NCBI GenBank assembly: GCA_029449235.1
Contig: JANATG010000014.1
Span: forward strand, 806,001 to 870,000
Reading direction: 5' to 3'
Origin: Linnemannia schmuckeri
Lineage: Eukaryota; Mortierellomycota; Mortierellomycetes; Mortierellales; Mortierellaceae
Length of the DNA stretch: 64,000 bases
How positions within the stretch are numbered: the stretch's first letter is position 1; the number at the start of each line of letters is the position of its first letter. Under the pieces are notes generated by a model. That model was not told the origin of the DNA, made no database searches, and saw nothing but the letters and a program-made list of their open reading frames with translations. Of this stretch, positions 36,798-47,743 are shown in pieces. Made by a program: the position numbers and the translations under genes.

Positions 36798-39584
36798 ATG
36801 GCCTCTTCTGCCTCCTCAACCACCGTGGCCTCGACCACGCTCAACTCTGCTCGGGACCACGAGTACTTTGAAACTGGAGTCAACCACATCCTCTGCAAGG
36901 TCAGTCGCGTTATATATCTCTTCCCGTGTCTTACCGCAACAGCGTTACACTTGTAACTGTGATGATCACTGACCTCCTCGCTTCTTTCCATCACAATAGG
37001 TCCCAGGATTGGATCAGCCTTCCTTCCCGACTGAGTTTCAGGATACATGGGATCTGGAGCATGTCCGGATGCCCTGCTCCAAGCGGATCTACAAGTCTGA
37101 CAAGTCATTCTGGCCCGAGATCACCAAGAGTCTCTCCGAGCCGATTGTCAACTGTCAGCAGCTCTCGGATGTGATGCTTCAGTGGAACAAGGGCAAGCAG
37201 AATGGGTGGAACATGAATGCCCTCGACGCCTTTCTGAACATCCGAAGCGCTGATTTGCCCCAAGAGGGATCCGGCGCTCATTCTGACACTCTTTTGGATC
37301 CGACGGAGCAGCAGATCCAGGCGGCCCGTGCCGCCGAAAGCAGCTCCGATGCCGACGACTATGACTTTGGACAGTCGTCTCCGCAGCAGGAAGGCGCCTA
37401 TGACCAGGAACAAGTGCATCCTTTTCAACAGCCAGGAGAGAACGCCAGTGCAGGGATTGAAACAGAAACAGGAGAACCACTGAAGAGCCAGTTCTTGAGT
37501 ACGGAGGAGCGACAGTACTTCTTTGACGTGACGTTACCCCGAATGCAGGCTCTGGCCCTGCGACTGCCCGAGCTGATCACCAAGCCTATTCCCTTCTTGA
37601 AGCAGCAGCAGGATTCGGCGGTTACGCTCTCACAGGAACAGATCGCGTGTTTACTGGCCAACGCCTTCTTCAACACATTCCCCTGCAGGAACACCCCTTA
37701 CAAGCGCGGAAGGAAGAAGAAGTCGGCTGCCAACAAAGGAGATTCAACCGCTTCCAACATAAAACAAGGAAGCAAGGGCATCGCTGAGGAGGAGGACGAC
37801 AGTGGATCAGAAGACGAGGATGAGCGACCCCCCTCCAAGGGGCATCGTCAGGCCAACAACAAGGGGGGAGGGGCTCGAGGTGGTGGTGGTGGCGGAGCTC
37901 GTGGAGTCGGTCGTGGAGGCAAGAAGGGTCAAGGTATTCTCCGGCGACCCAGGAAGCAGAGATCCAAGGGACCCGCCGCTCAGTTCGAGTTCTTTGAGGA
38001 TGATTCGCCTTCATCTGTCTCGACCAAGCTTGAGGATCTCGCTGTGAAGGACGAAGAAGTCAAGGAAGAGAAGGACTGGATGCCCAAGATGCCTTCCTTC
38101 AACTTTATCAGCTTATTCTGGACTGAAGAGTCTCGTACCCCTTGTACTCCCACCCAGGCTGCCAAGCTGCGATGCATTCTCCACTACTTTGATCGTGTCA
38201 CCACCGAGAGTAAGTCCTTCTTGCTCGTCTGGTTATCATGTTTATAGGCATGGTGCAAAACGAGAGATATTAATTACAACGATTTTTTTTTTGTAATGAC
38301 TCAATAGTGCCTCAGGGCACTGTGACGTATCACCGTCAGGTTCTGAAAAAGCCAGCATACCTTGCTGCCAATGAACGCTGGAGGAAGGACGACTTCACTC
38401 TCAGCAACGTGGCTGTGGACTGGTCGACCCCATTGGAGGAAGCCCCCCAAGGCGCCCTGCAGCTCGACTTTGCCAACAAGAACATTGGAGGTGGAGCTCT
38501 AGAAAAGGTAACTCATTCTGCATTATTTTACGCCAAACTTTAAAATACAAATATTTGCCTTTGATGCAGTGAGTCTAACGCCGTCGCACGTTTATAATTA
38601 ATAGGGTGCCGTTCAGGAAGAGATCCGGTTCATGATTTGCCCAGAGTTGATTGTGTCCCGCCTGTTCTGTCAACAGTTGGAGGCCAACGAGGCTGTTCTG
38701 ATCAAGGGTGTTGAACGGTACTCCAATTATATTGGATACTCGAAGACGTTTGAGTGGTTCTCTGATCATCGCGACCCTACACCCAGGTAAACACCATTTT
38801 ATCTGCATAATATTGCATCGCGATCAGCACTACACTGACAATTGCTAACATTTCCTCTCTTCTTTCTTTCTTTCTTTCTTTCTTTGTAAACAAAAAGAGA
38901 TAAACTTGGTCGTCGTATGACTGAGGTGTGCGCGATTGACGCTCGGCCATTCAAGTCGAGAGCGTCTCGCTTGGACCAGTTCGAACGACACTACATCCTC
39001 CGAGAGATCAACAAGGCCATTGTTGGATTCCGTCAATCACCCATCAATGCCTCTGAGTGGGGTTTGGCTCGACCAGACGACGACAGCACCGAGACGAGCA
39101 GTTCCGCTGACAAGAAGAGGTTCCGTCCTATTGCAACAGGAAACTGGGGCTGTGGTGCCTTTGGAGGTCACTTACAGCTCAAGTTTGTCCTCCAGTGGAT
39201 TGCTGCCTCGATTTGTGGAGGTTTTAGTCCCGACGACAAGTCCCTGGGAGACGATCTGTTATACTACACGTTTGGAATGCAGCAGCTCCAGGAAGAGATT
39301 GAAGCCTTTGCCAAGGTTGCCAATGCCTCTGGAAATGTGATTGATCCCAGTAAGTGCCATCACCGATGTTTATTTGCTTCTTACTTTCCGCTTCGTTTTC
39401 CGTCATAGAGCCGTTTTACTGACCATTCCTCTTGCACGTTATCCTTATGAAATGAATAGAGCGGTTGGTGGAGTGCATCACACGGTACCCACGTAGAAAC
39501 CCCGCCGGAGAGATTCAAGGATTCCGGGAAAAGACCTTGTTGGAGTACTTGAGCACCGCCATGACTTTTGTCCCTGAAGCATGA
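36798..39584 (+). CDS. Poly(ADP-ribose) glycohydrolase (PARG)
   Basis: PARG hydrolyses ribose-ribose bonds of poly(ADP-ribose) and reverses PARP signalling, mainly in the nucleus. Six exons: 36798-36899, 37000-38209, 38308-38507, 38605-38786, 38898-39349 and 39460-39584. Phases agree and give 756 residues. The helical accessory part has LALRLPELITKPIPFLKQQ and ITLSQ-like VTLSQEQIACLLANAFFNTF. The catalytic signature GGG-X7-QEE is complete: GGG at 498-500 and QEE at 508-510. The macrodomain continues through VLIKGVERYSNYIGYSKTF and ATGNWGCGAFGGHLQLKF, the NWGCGAFGG loop being typical of PARG. Residues about 266-397 form an extra acidic and Arg/Gly-rich insert. Start choice: the ATG at 36798 has a good context (ACCATGG) and the TATA box is 97 nt upstream. 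The gene is convergent with the F-box gene, with 118 nt between stops. Confidence 0.95.
38861..38885. repeat. (TTTC)n microsatellite in a PARG intron
   Basis: About six TTTC units in intron 4, forming its polypyrimidine stretch. Confidence 0.9.
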
Positions 39585-39656
39585 TAGCTCAATTTTTTTT
39601 TAATTCTTTTTATTTTTTTATTGTTAAAGTTCTCAATGTTGCTGAATTCCTTTCTG

Positions 39657-39662
39657 AATAAA
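39657..39662 (+). terminator. Poly(A) signal between convergent genes
   Basis: AATAAA 73 nt after the PARG stop, in the 118-nt gap shared with the convergent F-box gene. The gap must serve both 3' ends. Confidence 0.45.
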
Positions 39663-39702
39663 AGGCAACAATTTGAATAACAAAAATGCACTACAAATAA
39701 TG

Positions 39703-41517
39703 TTATGACTTTCTCGCAGTAAGAGTGTACCACCCTCCACCAATATTTAACGCCTCTAGTTTCTCCAACCCCGAGAGTCGCTCCAGAATCATTCTCTCCA
39801 GAGCAGAGCGGGTCCTCCGAGAGTTGTCGCGTTTCTGTTCGGGAGGCAAAAGTCGATCGACACAGAGATCGAACGGGATCTGTTGCATGGATCTTGTTTG
39901 ATCCATGTCCTCGATCCGGAGTTGGAGTCGTCGAAGGTCCTTGCAGACCCATTCTCGCGTGGGTTCGTAGAGTTTTAGCTCTAGGGTCGCTTCTGAGAAG
40001 GGTGGTACTTCCAGAAGTATGTGATTGCCGTTGCTGACGTTGCTGTTGTCATGGTAGTCGTGATGTGGGTGAGTAAGCTGAGGCGGACTGTCGTTCGTGT
40101 TCACAACAGCAAGGCCGACACAGTTCCGTAACGAATACGGGATCTCTAGCTTGACCAGTCGCGGACAAGACTCAAAGAACCTCCAGAAGTTGAACTGAAA
40201 TCCGGACTGCTGCTGTAACGGGCTCCTCTCACGCAACAGCAAAGTCTCGATAGTCTGAGAGTGAGACCGAAGAACGAGTTCCAAAAAGTCATCCAGCACC
40301 GGAAAGGGCACGATCCCTTCAAAAAACACCAAGGTTGTTATGACCATCACTGTCGAGAGGTACCGAAGTGGGGCCGAGCATTCTGTCATCAAGGTCAGAT
40401 GGGTGACCTTTGTACAACAGGGCTTTGTCGTGACTTGTTCGTCCATGTCCTTGAAGTCGCCCTGCATGATGTTTATGATCTCCAGTCTTGTAATGTTTGG
40501 GACGTGTTGTAAGAAGGATGGGATGAGCTCGCCGATGAAAGCTATGCAGTCTAGGGTGGTGTGTTGGAATTCCAGAAGGCGCTCGTCTTCCTGAGGTGGT
40601 GTTTTCCTAGGGGTTTTCGCCGTACTGTTGTTGCCCTGACTGGCATCCTGTAATGTAGTCGTCGCTATTGTCGCCGCTCCGACAGACTCTCCAAGGTGCT
40701 GCAGACTGGACCTCCGACCCTGCCTCCCACTAGTCGTCTCTTGAATATCCTCAACGGCCTGAAAAGTCAGCTTCCTGAGCACCGGACACGCGATCAACAT
40801 CCTCAAAAAGTCAACCCTCGACAACGACCAATTACTCAACTCCAACTCAACGAGCGCCTGCAAACCCTGAAACATCGCCGGCCAAAGTCGAAACGGCCTC
40901 TCCATCGTCGTATCCCTTCCAAAACACCTCCAGTTAAGCGACATCAGTCCCCTCCGATTCCTATAAACAATCTCCTGCAGACACCCTCTCCCCCCATCCT
41001 CGCGTTCCTTGGATCCACAGGTCGAGACCTCCAGAAACTGCAATTGATTGACAGAGGCCTGGTTAAAGACTGAAGTCTCTTCGATCCGCCCCGCATGGAG
41101 GATCCGGAGATGTTGACCGTGTTGACGGAGAACGGAGTCTGAGTATCGGGTGACTCTGTGGGGTTGAACAAAGATGGTGCGCCAGTAGAGGGGAATGAAA
41201 TCGAGATACCACTTCTCACAGACGAGGATACAGACGCCAAGGTCTTGTTTTGTCAGATATTCGGCAATGAGGGAACGGATCTCTGATACGTCCAGGGCAT
41301 GTTGATGATCGTTGTTGCCAGCGTTGTCGACGCTGTTGTTGTTGTTGTTGCTGTTGTTGCTGTTGTTGCTGTTGTTGCTGTTGTTGCTGTTGTTGCTGTT
41401 GTTGATGTTGTTACTCGATGGGTGAGTTTGAGAGGGAGCGGTCGCCATGTCCATTACTTTCTTTGCATGGTGCGGGAGTTCCCAGGGTGTATAAGTGGGA
41501 AATGATAAAATGCGCAT
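39703..41517 (-). CDS. F-box protein with Asn/Ser repeat tract
   Basis: A single open frame of up to 604 residues and a second intact member of the local F-box family. Three in-frame starts exist: 41517, 41454 and 41448. Those at 41454/41448 (MDMATAPSQ) are equally plausible and sit immediately before the Asn-rich tract. That tract (NNS repeats) is coded by a 9-bp microsatellite. The F-box region follows (VSEIRSLIAEYLTKQDLGVC, then CEKWYLDFIPLYWRTIFV). The remainder is Leu-rich, with TREWVCKDLRRLQLRIED near the C-terminus matching the family signature in the 30091 gene. It presumably serves as an SCF substrate receptor; the substrate is unknown. It differs strongly from the 30091 copy, so it is not a recent duplicate. 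Confidence 0.85.
   Translation of the reverse strand: MRILSFPTYTPWELPHHAKKVMDMATAPSQTHPSSNNINNSNNSNNSNNSNNSNNSNNNNNSVDNAGNNDHQHALDVSEIRSLIAEYLTKQDLGVCILVCEKWYLDFIPLYWRTIFVQPHRVTRYSDSVLRQHGQHLRILHAGRIEETSVFNQASVNQLQFLEVSTCGSKEREDGGRGCLQEIVYRNRRGLMSLNWRCFGRDTTMERPFRLWPAMFQGLQALVELELSNWSLSRVDFLRMLIACPVLRKLTFQAVEDIQETTSGRQGRRSSLQHLGESVGAATIATTTLQDASQGNNSTAKTPRKTPPQEDERLLEFQHTTLDCIAFIGELIPSFLQHVPNITRLEIINIMQGDFKDMDEQVTTKPCCTKVTHLTLMTECSAPLRYLSTVMVITTLVFFEGIVPFPVLDDFLELVLRSHSQTIETLLLRERSPLQQQSGFQFNFWRFFESCPRLVKLEIPYSLRNCVGLAVVNTNDSPPQLTHPHHDYHDNSNVSNGNHILLEVPPFSEATLELKLYEPTREWVCKDLRRLQLRIEDMDQTRSMQQIPFDLCVDRLLPPEQKRDNSRRTRSALERMILERLSGLEKLEALNIGGGWYTLTARKS
41332..41408. repeat. 9-bp coding microsatellite (Asn-Asn-Ser)
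   Basis: GTTGTTGCT on the plus strand repeated about six times plus flanking GTT units. On the minus strand it encodes NNS repeats in the N-terminus of the F-box protein. Length changes by whole units keep the frame. Confidence 0.9.
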
Positions 41518-41562
41518 AAAAAATAAAAAAAAGGCTCACACGCTCGGGCCTGGCGATTTTGT

Positions 41563-41568
41563 CACGTG
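41563..41568. promoter_or_regulatory. CACGTG E-box in a compact divergent promoter
   Basis: A palindromic CACGTG lies in the 177-nt gap (240 nt if the F-box start is 41454) between the F-box gene and the Tim17-like gene. It is a candidate bHLH (Cbf1/USF-type) site shared by both. One hexamer occurs by chance about every 4 kb, so this is suggestive only. Confidence 0.35.
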
Positions 41569-41694
41569 CAATAAGAAATTACAAGAAGTGCGATTCGGAA
41601 GAGAATAGCGTGCGAGAACAAGGAAGAGATCACCAGGAAGAACTGATCACCTTTTTCAAATTCATTCTCAAACACAGGAAACAGGACTCTAGAG

Positions 41695-42797
41695 ATGGAT
41701 GCATGGAATGAAAAGAACAAGGACGTCGGCAAGGATTTGCTCAAGGGCACGGCCATCGCCGGTATACAGCAACAACACAAGGATATATATTTGTTTTGAA
41801 ACCGACCAATTGAACAAAGTGATATCTGTATCAGACACCCTATCAGACAGGGATAAGAGAACTGATCATTACCCATTGTAATATACACATACGACTTAAA
41901 ACATATAGGTGTAACGGGCGCGACAGCAGGAGGTATTGTCGGCATCCTGAAGCAGAAGCCAGTAGGATCGTACGCATTCTCGGGAGGACTCAACGCTTCT
42001 CTCTTTGGCATGACCTTCATCGGTAAGCTTCCCTCTTTTTACCTGTTGGGTCATTACTTTTTATTTTGTCGCAAGGAATCAAAGGAAATCAACCATGGTT
42101 TTATGCCTTATACTGGATGTATTGGAACGGACACTAACAATCGCCTCACTTTCTTTAACTGTTTGTTATTAGCTTTCCGCGAGTCATTCCTTCGTCTGCA
42201 GCGTGAAAAGAACCCATACTACGGCCTCAAAGACTCGCAAACCATGGATATCGATCATCTCTGGAGTAGTACAATCGCAGGAGCATTCACAGGAGGCATC
42301 CTCGCCGCATTGGCGCGTATGTTCAATCCCAACTTTGTATTCGGCACTTTGGCTCACCTTGATGATCATAATGTGATTGGAGAGAAACTAACAGCAACTC
42401 AACCTACGCACCTTTCTTTTATATTATAGGAGGAGTAAAGGCAGTACCATCAGGAACGTTCATGTTTGGTGCCATGGCAATGGGAGGACAATGGGTTCTG
42501 ACAAAAACAAACCGGTACAGACAGGATAGAATCCTCACTTCAACAGTACCCATAGAGTCCCTCCCCGCCTCGTCACCATTAGTATCGACTAAATCGACAA
42601 GTACTATTTCACGAGGCGCGGCCGGGACAGGGATTCTAAATGTCCTTCCTGTACATAGGACAGATGTTGATGATTATGAGATAAAGTTGAGACAGAAATT
42701 GGAGTTGATTGAGAAGGAGCAGGCAGTTCTGAAGGAGGAGGCGTTGAGGCGGAAGAGGAGTGCTGTTGCTGAGGCTGTTGAAAAAAAAATTGTTTAA
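41695..42797 (+). CDS. Tim17/Tim22/Tim23-like small membrane protein
   Basis: Four exons (41695-41761, 41909-42022, 42173-42316, 42430-42797), all in phase, encode 230 residues. Residues about 15-140 hold four short hydrophobic, Gly/Ala-rich segments (GTAIAGVTGATAGGIVGIL, SYAFSGGLNASLFGMTFIAF, SSTIAGAFTGGILAALARGV, SGTFMFGAMAMGGQW). This spacing and Gly pattern resemble the Tim17/22/23 superfamily, whose members are mitochondrial inner-membrane translocase or complex I assembly proteins. There is no cleavable presequence, as is normal for that superfamily. The C-terminal 90 residues are soluble and end in a charged helix (YEIKLRQKLELIEKEQ). I do not recognise it as Tim17, Tim22 or Tim23 themselves, so the specific role stays open. 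Confidence 0.72.
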
Positions 42798-42858
42798 TTA
42801 AATCCATCATCTATTTTTTATGTTATTTATATTGAGTCTAAGACTGGGGGGTAATTAC

Positions 42859-42864
42859 AATAAA
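42859..42864 (+). terminator. Poly(A) signal after the Tim17-like gene
   Basis: AATAAA 62 nt past the stop codon at 42797. Confidence 0.45.
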
Positions 42865-45089
42865 AGGACCAGAGGGTGGTAAGACGACTAGCTTCTATCC
42901 AAGAAGTCGCGAACTTGTGAAATCTAGTCGTAGTTGTTGGCAACATGTTTAAAAAATGAATGCGCACCAATATAGAGGTTTAGAGAGGATTTGTTTGATT
43001 AGCGCCTTCGTTTTACAGTCAAAAGAAATGGCGATCCTCTTGAAAGCTTAATGTGCGCTGTGAACTGATTTACGCCTCATGTTCCCACTCACACAACACA
43101 CACTCTCTCTCTCCCAACCCAACGCCATCCAACCCATCTATTTCTTTGTTCCCCTCTTATGTTCTTGTTATGTCCATTCATGCATGCAACGGACTTCAGG
43201 TTTTCAACAACTTGAAAAATCAACAATACCGCCCGCCTTCTCCATTCATGCAACAAACGCTTACCACAACAAAAAGGAAGGGAGGTCCAAGTGAGACCCA
43301 CACAACTAGTTAAGTACCTTTGGACGTATGCTTTTCTCCGCTTCTCGCCCATGCATTTCAAATCATGCACATTTTCAGTTGAGCACAACAACAACAAACA
43401 AACAGGCTGAAAATTTGAGCAAGCATATCTGCACATTGTTGCTCTTGATTTATGCGGGTTCTGATTTTGGATATGGGCGATGTGCACAACAACACCCCTC
43501 CCCCAACTCAAAACCATTTTCCAACTGACAACAAGGGGTTGGAGGGAGAGTGGGGGAATGGCAAGGGAGAAGAAGGAGGGAGGGGGGCGAGAAAGGATGG
43601 GGGACGAGTCCAGTGAGAGGAAACAAACAAGGGGGTCCATATGGAGGCAGGGCAAGATGAATCTTGATGGCGCCTCCCCTCCCTCTCTCGATCGTTTTTT
43701 TTTTTTCTGAAAGTGTGCCTTTTATGAACACAAACTCCACGGAATCTCTCTTGAATACTAAGTTGCAGTGCTATTGAATATGTACTCGCGCCTTTGAGTT
43801 TGAGTACACATTTCTGGGCGGAGGAAAGGGTGACGAAAGGTTTGGTGTGATCGAAAACTTAACCGCAAAAAAGAACAAACAAAACACTCGAAGCCAACGA
43901 TGATAAGAAAAGTGCATGAATTTGCTCGCAGCAGGAGCAAGTATCGTCCATGGTTCTGTTGAGAACCCGCCCTCTTCCCTTCCGCCATCCTTCTCCTATT
44001 TAACGTAAAAATACCGCTTTTCATTTCCCTGCTGACACCTCTGGAAGTTGAGCAGCTGTATATGTATTTCTTATCCCTCTTGTTCTTGTACCTCCCTCCC
44101 TCCTCTCTCTCTTCTCTATCTCCTCAAGCGAGATCGCCAACGCCCACAATGCATAAAGCGCATTCCTACGTATTCATTTCTTTTCAACCTAATCTATCCC
44201 GTCAAACCTCCTCCCCCTTTTTCTCCCTCTCTCCCCTCAATTGTCTTTTTTTCCCTCTCATTTTTTGATGTTTTTTCCCGGGGGAGGGAAAGACAAAGAA
44301 AAGGGACAGGGGAAGCAAAAGAGAGAGTAGAGCACAAAAGGACCAAGCACAATTGTGGGACACGAAAAATAAACGGTGAGTATAACAAGGTAGACTCATG
44401 AGTTGGCGTTCATTGTTTACAACTAAAAAAAAAATAAGTCAGGGGGTGAAGAACAGGGGGTGGGAGGAGATAAGTAAAAGAAAAAGAAATGAGGTTGGAA
44501 CAAAGCACAGAAAAAAGGGACGTGGCTGGAGTGACACGCTGGAGGTTCGAGGGGGAGGGGATTGTCCAAGGGCCACAAACAAACAAAAACGACATAACAT
44601 ACCTATTCTGCCAAAAAAGTATAGAACATACAGCTTACATCAAGCAAAAGGAAGCACCACTACACACAGCAAAACAAAGAAATTTGCTTACCATCATCAG
44701 AAATGCGACAAAAAAAAGGCAAGGATAGATGAAATAAGAAGAAAGGAAGAAGCAAAGGGAAAGAGAAAAGGGATGCAATACAACATAGCAGTTGACGAGA
44801 AACCCACAGTTGCTCACGGACATTTGTCAGCGTGCTTCTGCAATATGTATGCTCTGTGGGTAGGCAGGTAGATAGGTAGGTAAGTAGGTAGTCTTCTAGA
44901 AGGACAGACTTGATCATCTTACTGTGAACCCTGCAAAGTTGTAACAATTAAAACTTGTTTGTTGCGCCTGGTCTCTTATGCCGTGGACATAGTAGCCAAT
45001 TTGGAACCGTCAGAAGCAAGGTCTAGATACAAGTAAAGACGGAAATGAACTTTTTCCAGAAAGAAGCGCCTTGCCTTGACTCAATCATG

Positions 45090-45110
45090 AAAAAAAAAAA
45101 AAAAAAAAAA
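45090..45110. repeat. Poly(A) tract of 21
   Basis: Uninterrupted A run in the gene-free region. It could be a reverse-transcribed insertion tail, but no flanking direct repeat was seen. Confidence 0.9.
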
Positions 45111-47716
45111 CAAAGAAAAACCGTAGCCGATCATACTACTGGGATCAAGTGACAGACACAGTTGGTTGTCTTTTGGTCGCGGATCATATATTCATTTTTT
45201 CAGGCACCGTAACAACAACATGTACCAACTCCTAACACGAACACTTACAACGGTCAAACATGAATAGAGAAAAAAGGGTGTCTTTCAGGGGAGACCACAA
45301 CAATAGTAAAAAGGGTCATCTGAGTTGTAGCCCAGAACATAGCCACGGTCTTTTTTTCTCTCTTGTTCAGTATGATAGGTAGTAACAGATCCATCGAGCT
45401 TTTTCCGGACGACTAGGACGACAAAGACAACAAATTCGACACAGGTCATCCTTAGTGTCTCTACTTCAGTCCATTGCCAGCCCATCCATTTACTCTCGCC
45501 CCCTATGGTAGTGACGGGGTGTTTGAAAACGTTTTACCCTTGCCTTGCCGCTGCGCTTTCTTTTTTGACATCCTTTTTTTCGTTACACATGATGAAAAAA
45601 GGGGGACAGAAGACGGCTGTTGGGATTTGCCTAGTGCCCAACGCAATGGCTAAATACAACTATTACAGCACTGTACATCGAAGAGGCAATGCTTTTTGAA
45701 CAGATAGGTTCTGGGCGGTTCTTCCGCCTTGCTTTGAAGGATGATGTGCGTGGTGTGGCTCTCCGAAACGGGGGCTTCCCTTTTGGATTATCTACCATGA
45801 CGAGGACTGACTGTGATCTGTTAGTCTTGGTGTGTCTGTTGTTGTTATGTTGTAAGTGAGTAGGGTGTGTGAGTAGCACGACACCTGCTGACTACACATG
45901 ATGCGGGCAAAAGTATGGAAGAGGCGTGTCTTACTCCATTCTGTGACTCCATCTTTTTGTTCGCTTTCGATTCTGTCCTCCTTTTTTTTAATTTCTTTTC
46001 TTTTTTTTGGACGTGCTGTTTTTTAGCGTTTACTTCATCGAAAAGCAATCAAGACATTAAACTATGAGCCGGTTCCAGACTTTTTTTTTATTCATCACAG
46101 ATAAGGTTTCGTTGACCTACTATCATCAAAAAAAATCATTTTTTGCTCGCGCCTTGTACGCGTTTCTTGTGGGTTAGTCTCCTTCTCCATAAGTACCAGT
46201 GAGTATCTTAACGGAGACGGTAAAAAAACAACGCGGGAGTATAAGATCCTCCCTGGAGGGCTTCGTTGTTGAGAAGAAAAGGATATCCAACAGAAGCAAC
46301 GGAAGGGGGAATCTACGCAGAACTGCTGAACCTTTTCTAGAAATCACCCGTCCACTCATACAAATAGAAAAAAAAAAAAAAAAGGGTAAGCAAACATACG
46401 CAAAGCGCGACTATGCAAGGAGATCATCTGTCCCGACCGATCCCACGCGCTCGGCTCCCATCAGCCATTCTACTCATTAGTTTGTTTTTTTTGCATCATT
46501 CTTTGTCCACATACGCCTCTTTTTCTTCTCCCGACTTCCTCTATCTCTCGTATTTTGCTATCCTGCTAGGACTTATTTCTGGGCCGATGGTCTTTGCCAA
46601 CCATATTCATCCCTCTCGTCGATGCCTTTCCTAGATGAGAGAGAGGAGAGAGTTGAGCTTTCGAATAAGACTTCAATTAGCACAGTCTTGAGAGAGGCGC
46701 CGTGGCGTTGATTGAGGAGCTAATGAAATGGATGAACGTCTTTTAGGCTGGGAGAGAATAAGAAAACAAAAGGACTCACCAGGCAAAAATACCCAGAGGA
46801 GCAAATGTGAAGGTAAACAAAAAAAAAGTCAGGAGTTAAACGTTGGTGTCGATTTGTTGTCGTTGTTTTTGTTGTTAAATGATAATTGAGAAGAATGCGT
46901 TTTTATTATGCGCGAGGAAAAAATGACAATGTCCGGAGTACATAACCAAAGTATGAAAAATGAATTATCCTTCTCAGAGGAGCGACACACGAGGAGACTG
47001 AGCGAGAATGAAAATGTGAGAAAGAGAGGAGGGAGAAGTGAAAAAGAGAGCAAACAGAAATACTCGAATGCATCCATACCATTGGGAATGGATGCATAAA
47101 GATAACTACTTGCTGTTATTTTTTTTTTTTTTTTGCTCTTTCTCTTTGTCTCTTACCACTTGGTTCAACAAGCAACGGTCGAGTCGCTTGGCTTTTGCTG
47201 CAGACAGCAATGGACAAAAGGTGAACAAAACAGGGCACAAAAGGAGATGACTACTTCTTTGTTCGAATCAAAATACGCCCAGTTTGAGCATGAACCATGA
47301 ATAGTGAGCAAAAAAAAAACAAGGTCAGTGCAAGCTATCCTTGAGTCTCCTTCCTTGTTCGCAACCCCTTCCGTTTGTACATGGTACATGGATGTCCTGG
47401 TAGTTAGTTATTAACGAGAATGAGCATGGACCATTTCGCCTTGCCTCAGAGGAGAGAAGAGCAATGAGGGGGGAAGAAGGGAAGGGAGGGGCGACCCATG
47501 TCTTGAATATATCAGAGTGCGCACACGCATCTTGAATAAATTCATTATTTGTTTTGTTGCGCTGTTCTCCCTTCTCTTTCTTTCCCCATTTATCCATACC
47601 ATCCCAATCCACTCTCCCATTGAATTCAATGAATTGTCTATGCCCCTTCTTCCCTTTTTTCTTTTTCTCTTTTGTTCCTCTGTCTCTGTCTCTTTCTTTT
47701 CTCTTTTCCCCCTTCC

Positions 47717-47743
47717 TTTTTTTTTTTTTTTTTTTTTTTTTTT
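47717..47743. repeat. Poly(T) tract of 27
   Basis: Uninterrupted T run at the start of the C/T-rich leader domain of the RA-PH gene. Confidence 0.95.

Noticed and set aside
44398..44871. 157-codon Lys-rich open frame
   Set aside because: A-rich composition, no start context, no homologue recognised, and no intron or promoter pattern around it.
45090..45110. A21 run as a retrotransposon or processed-pseudogene tail
   Set aside because: No coding relic upstream and no flanking direct repeat could be seen.
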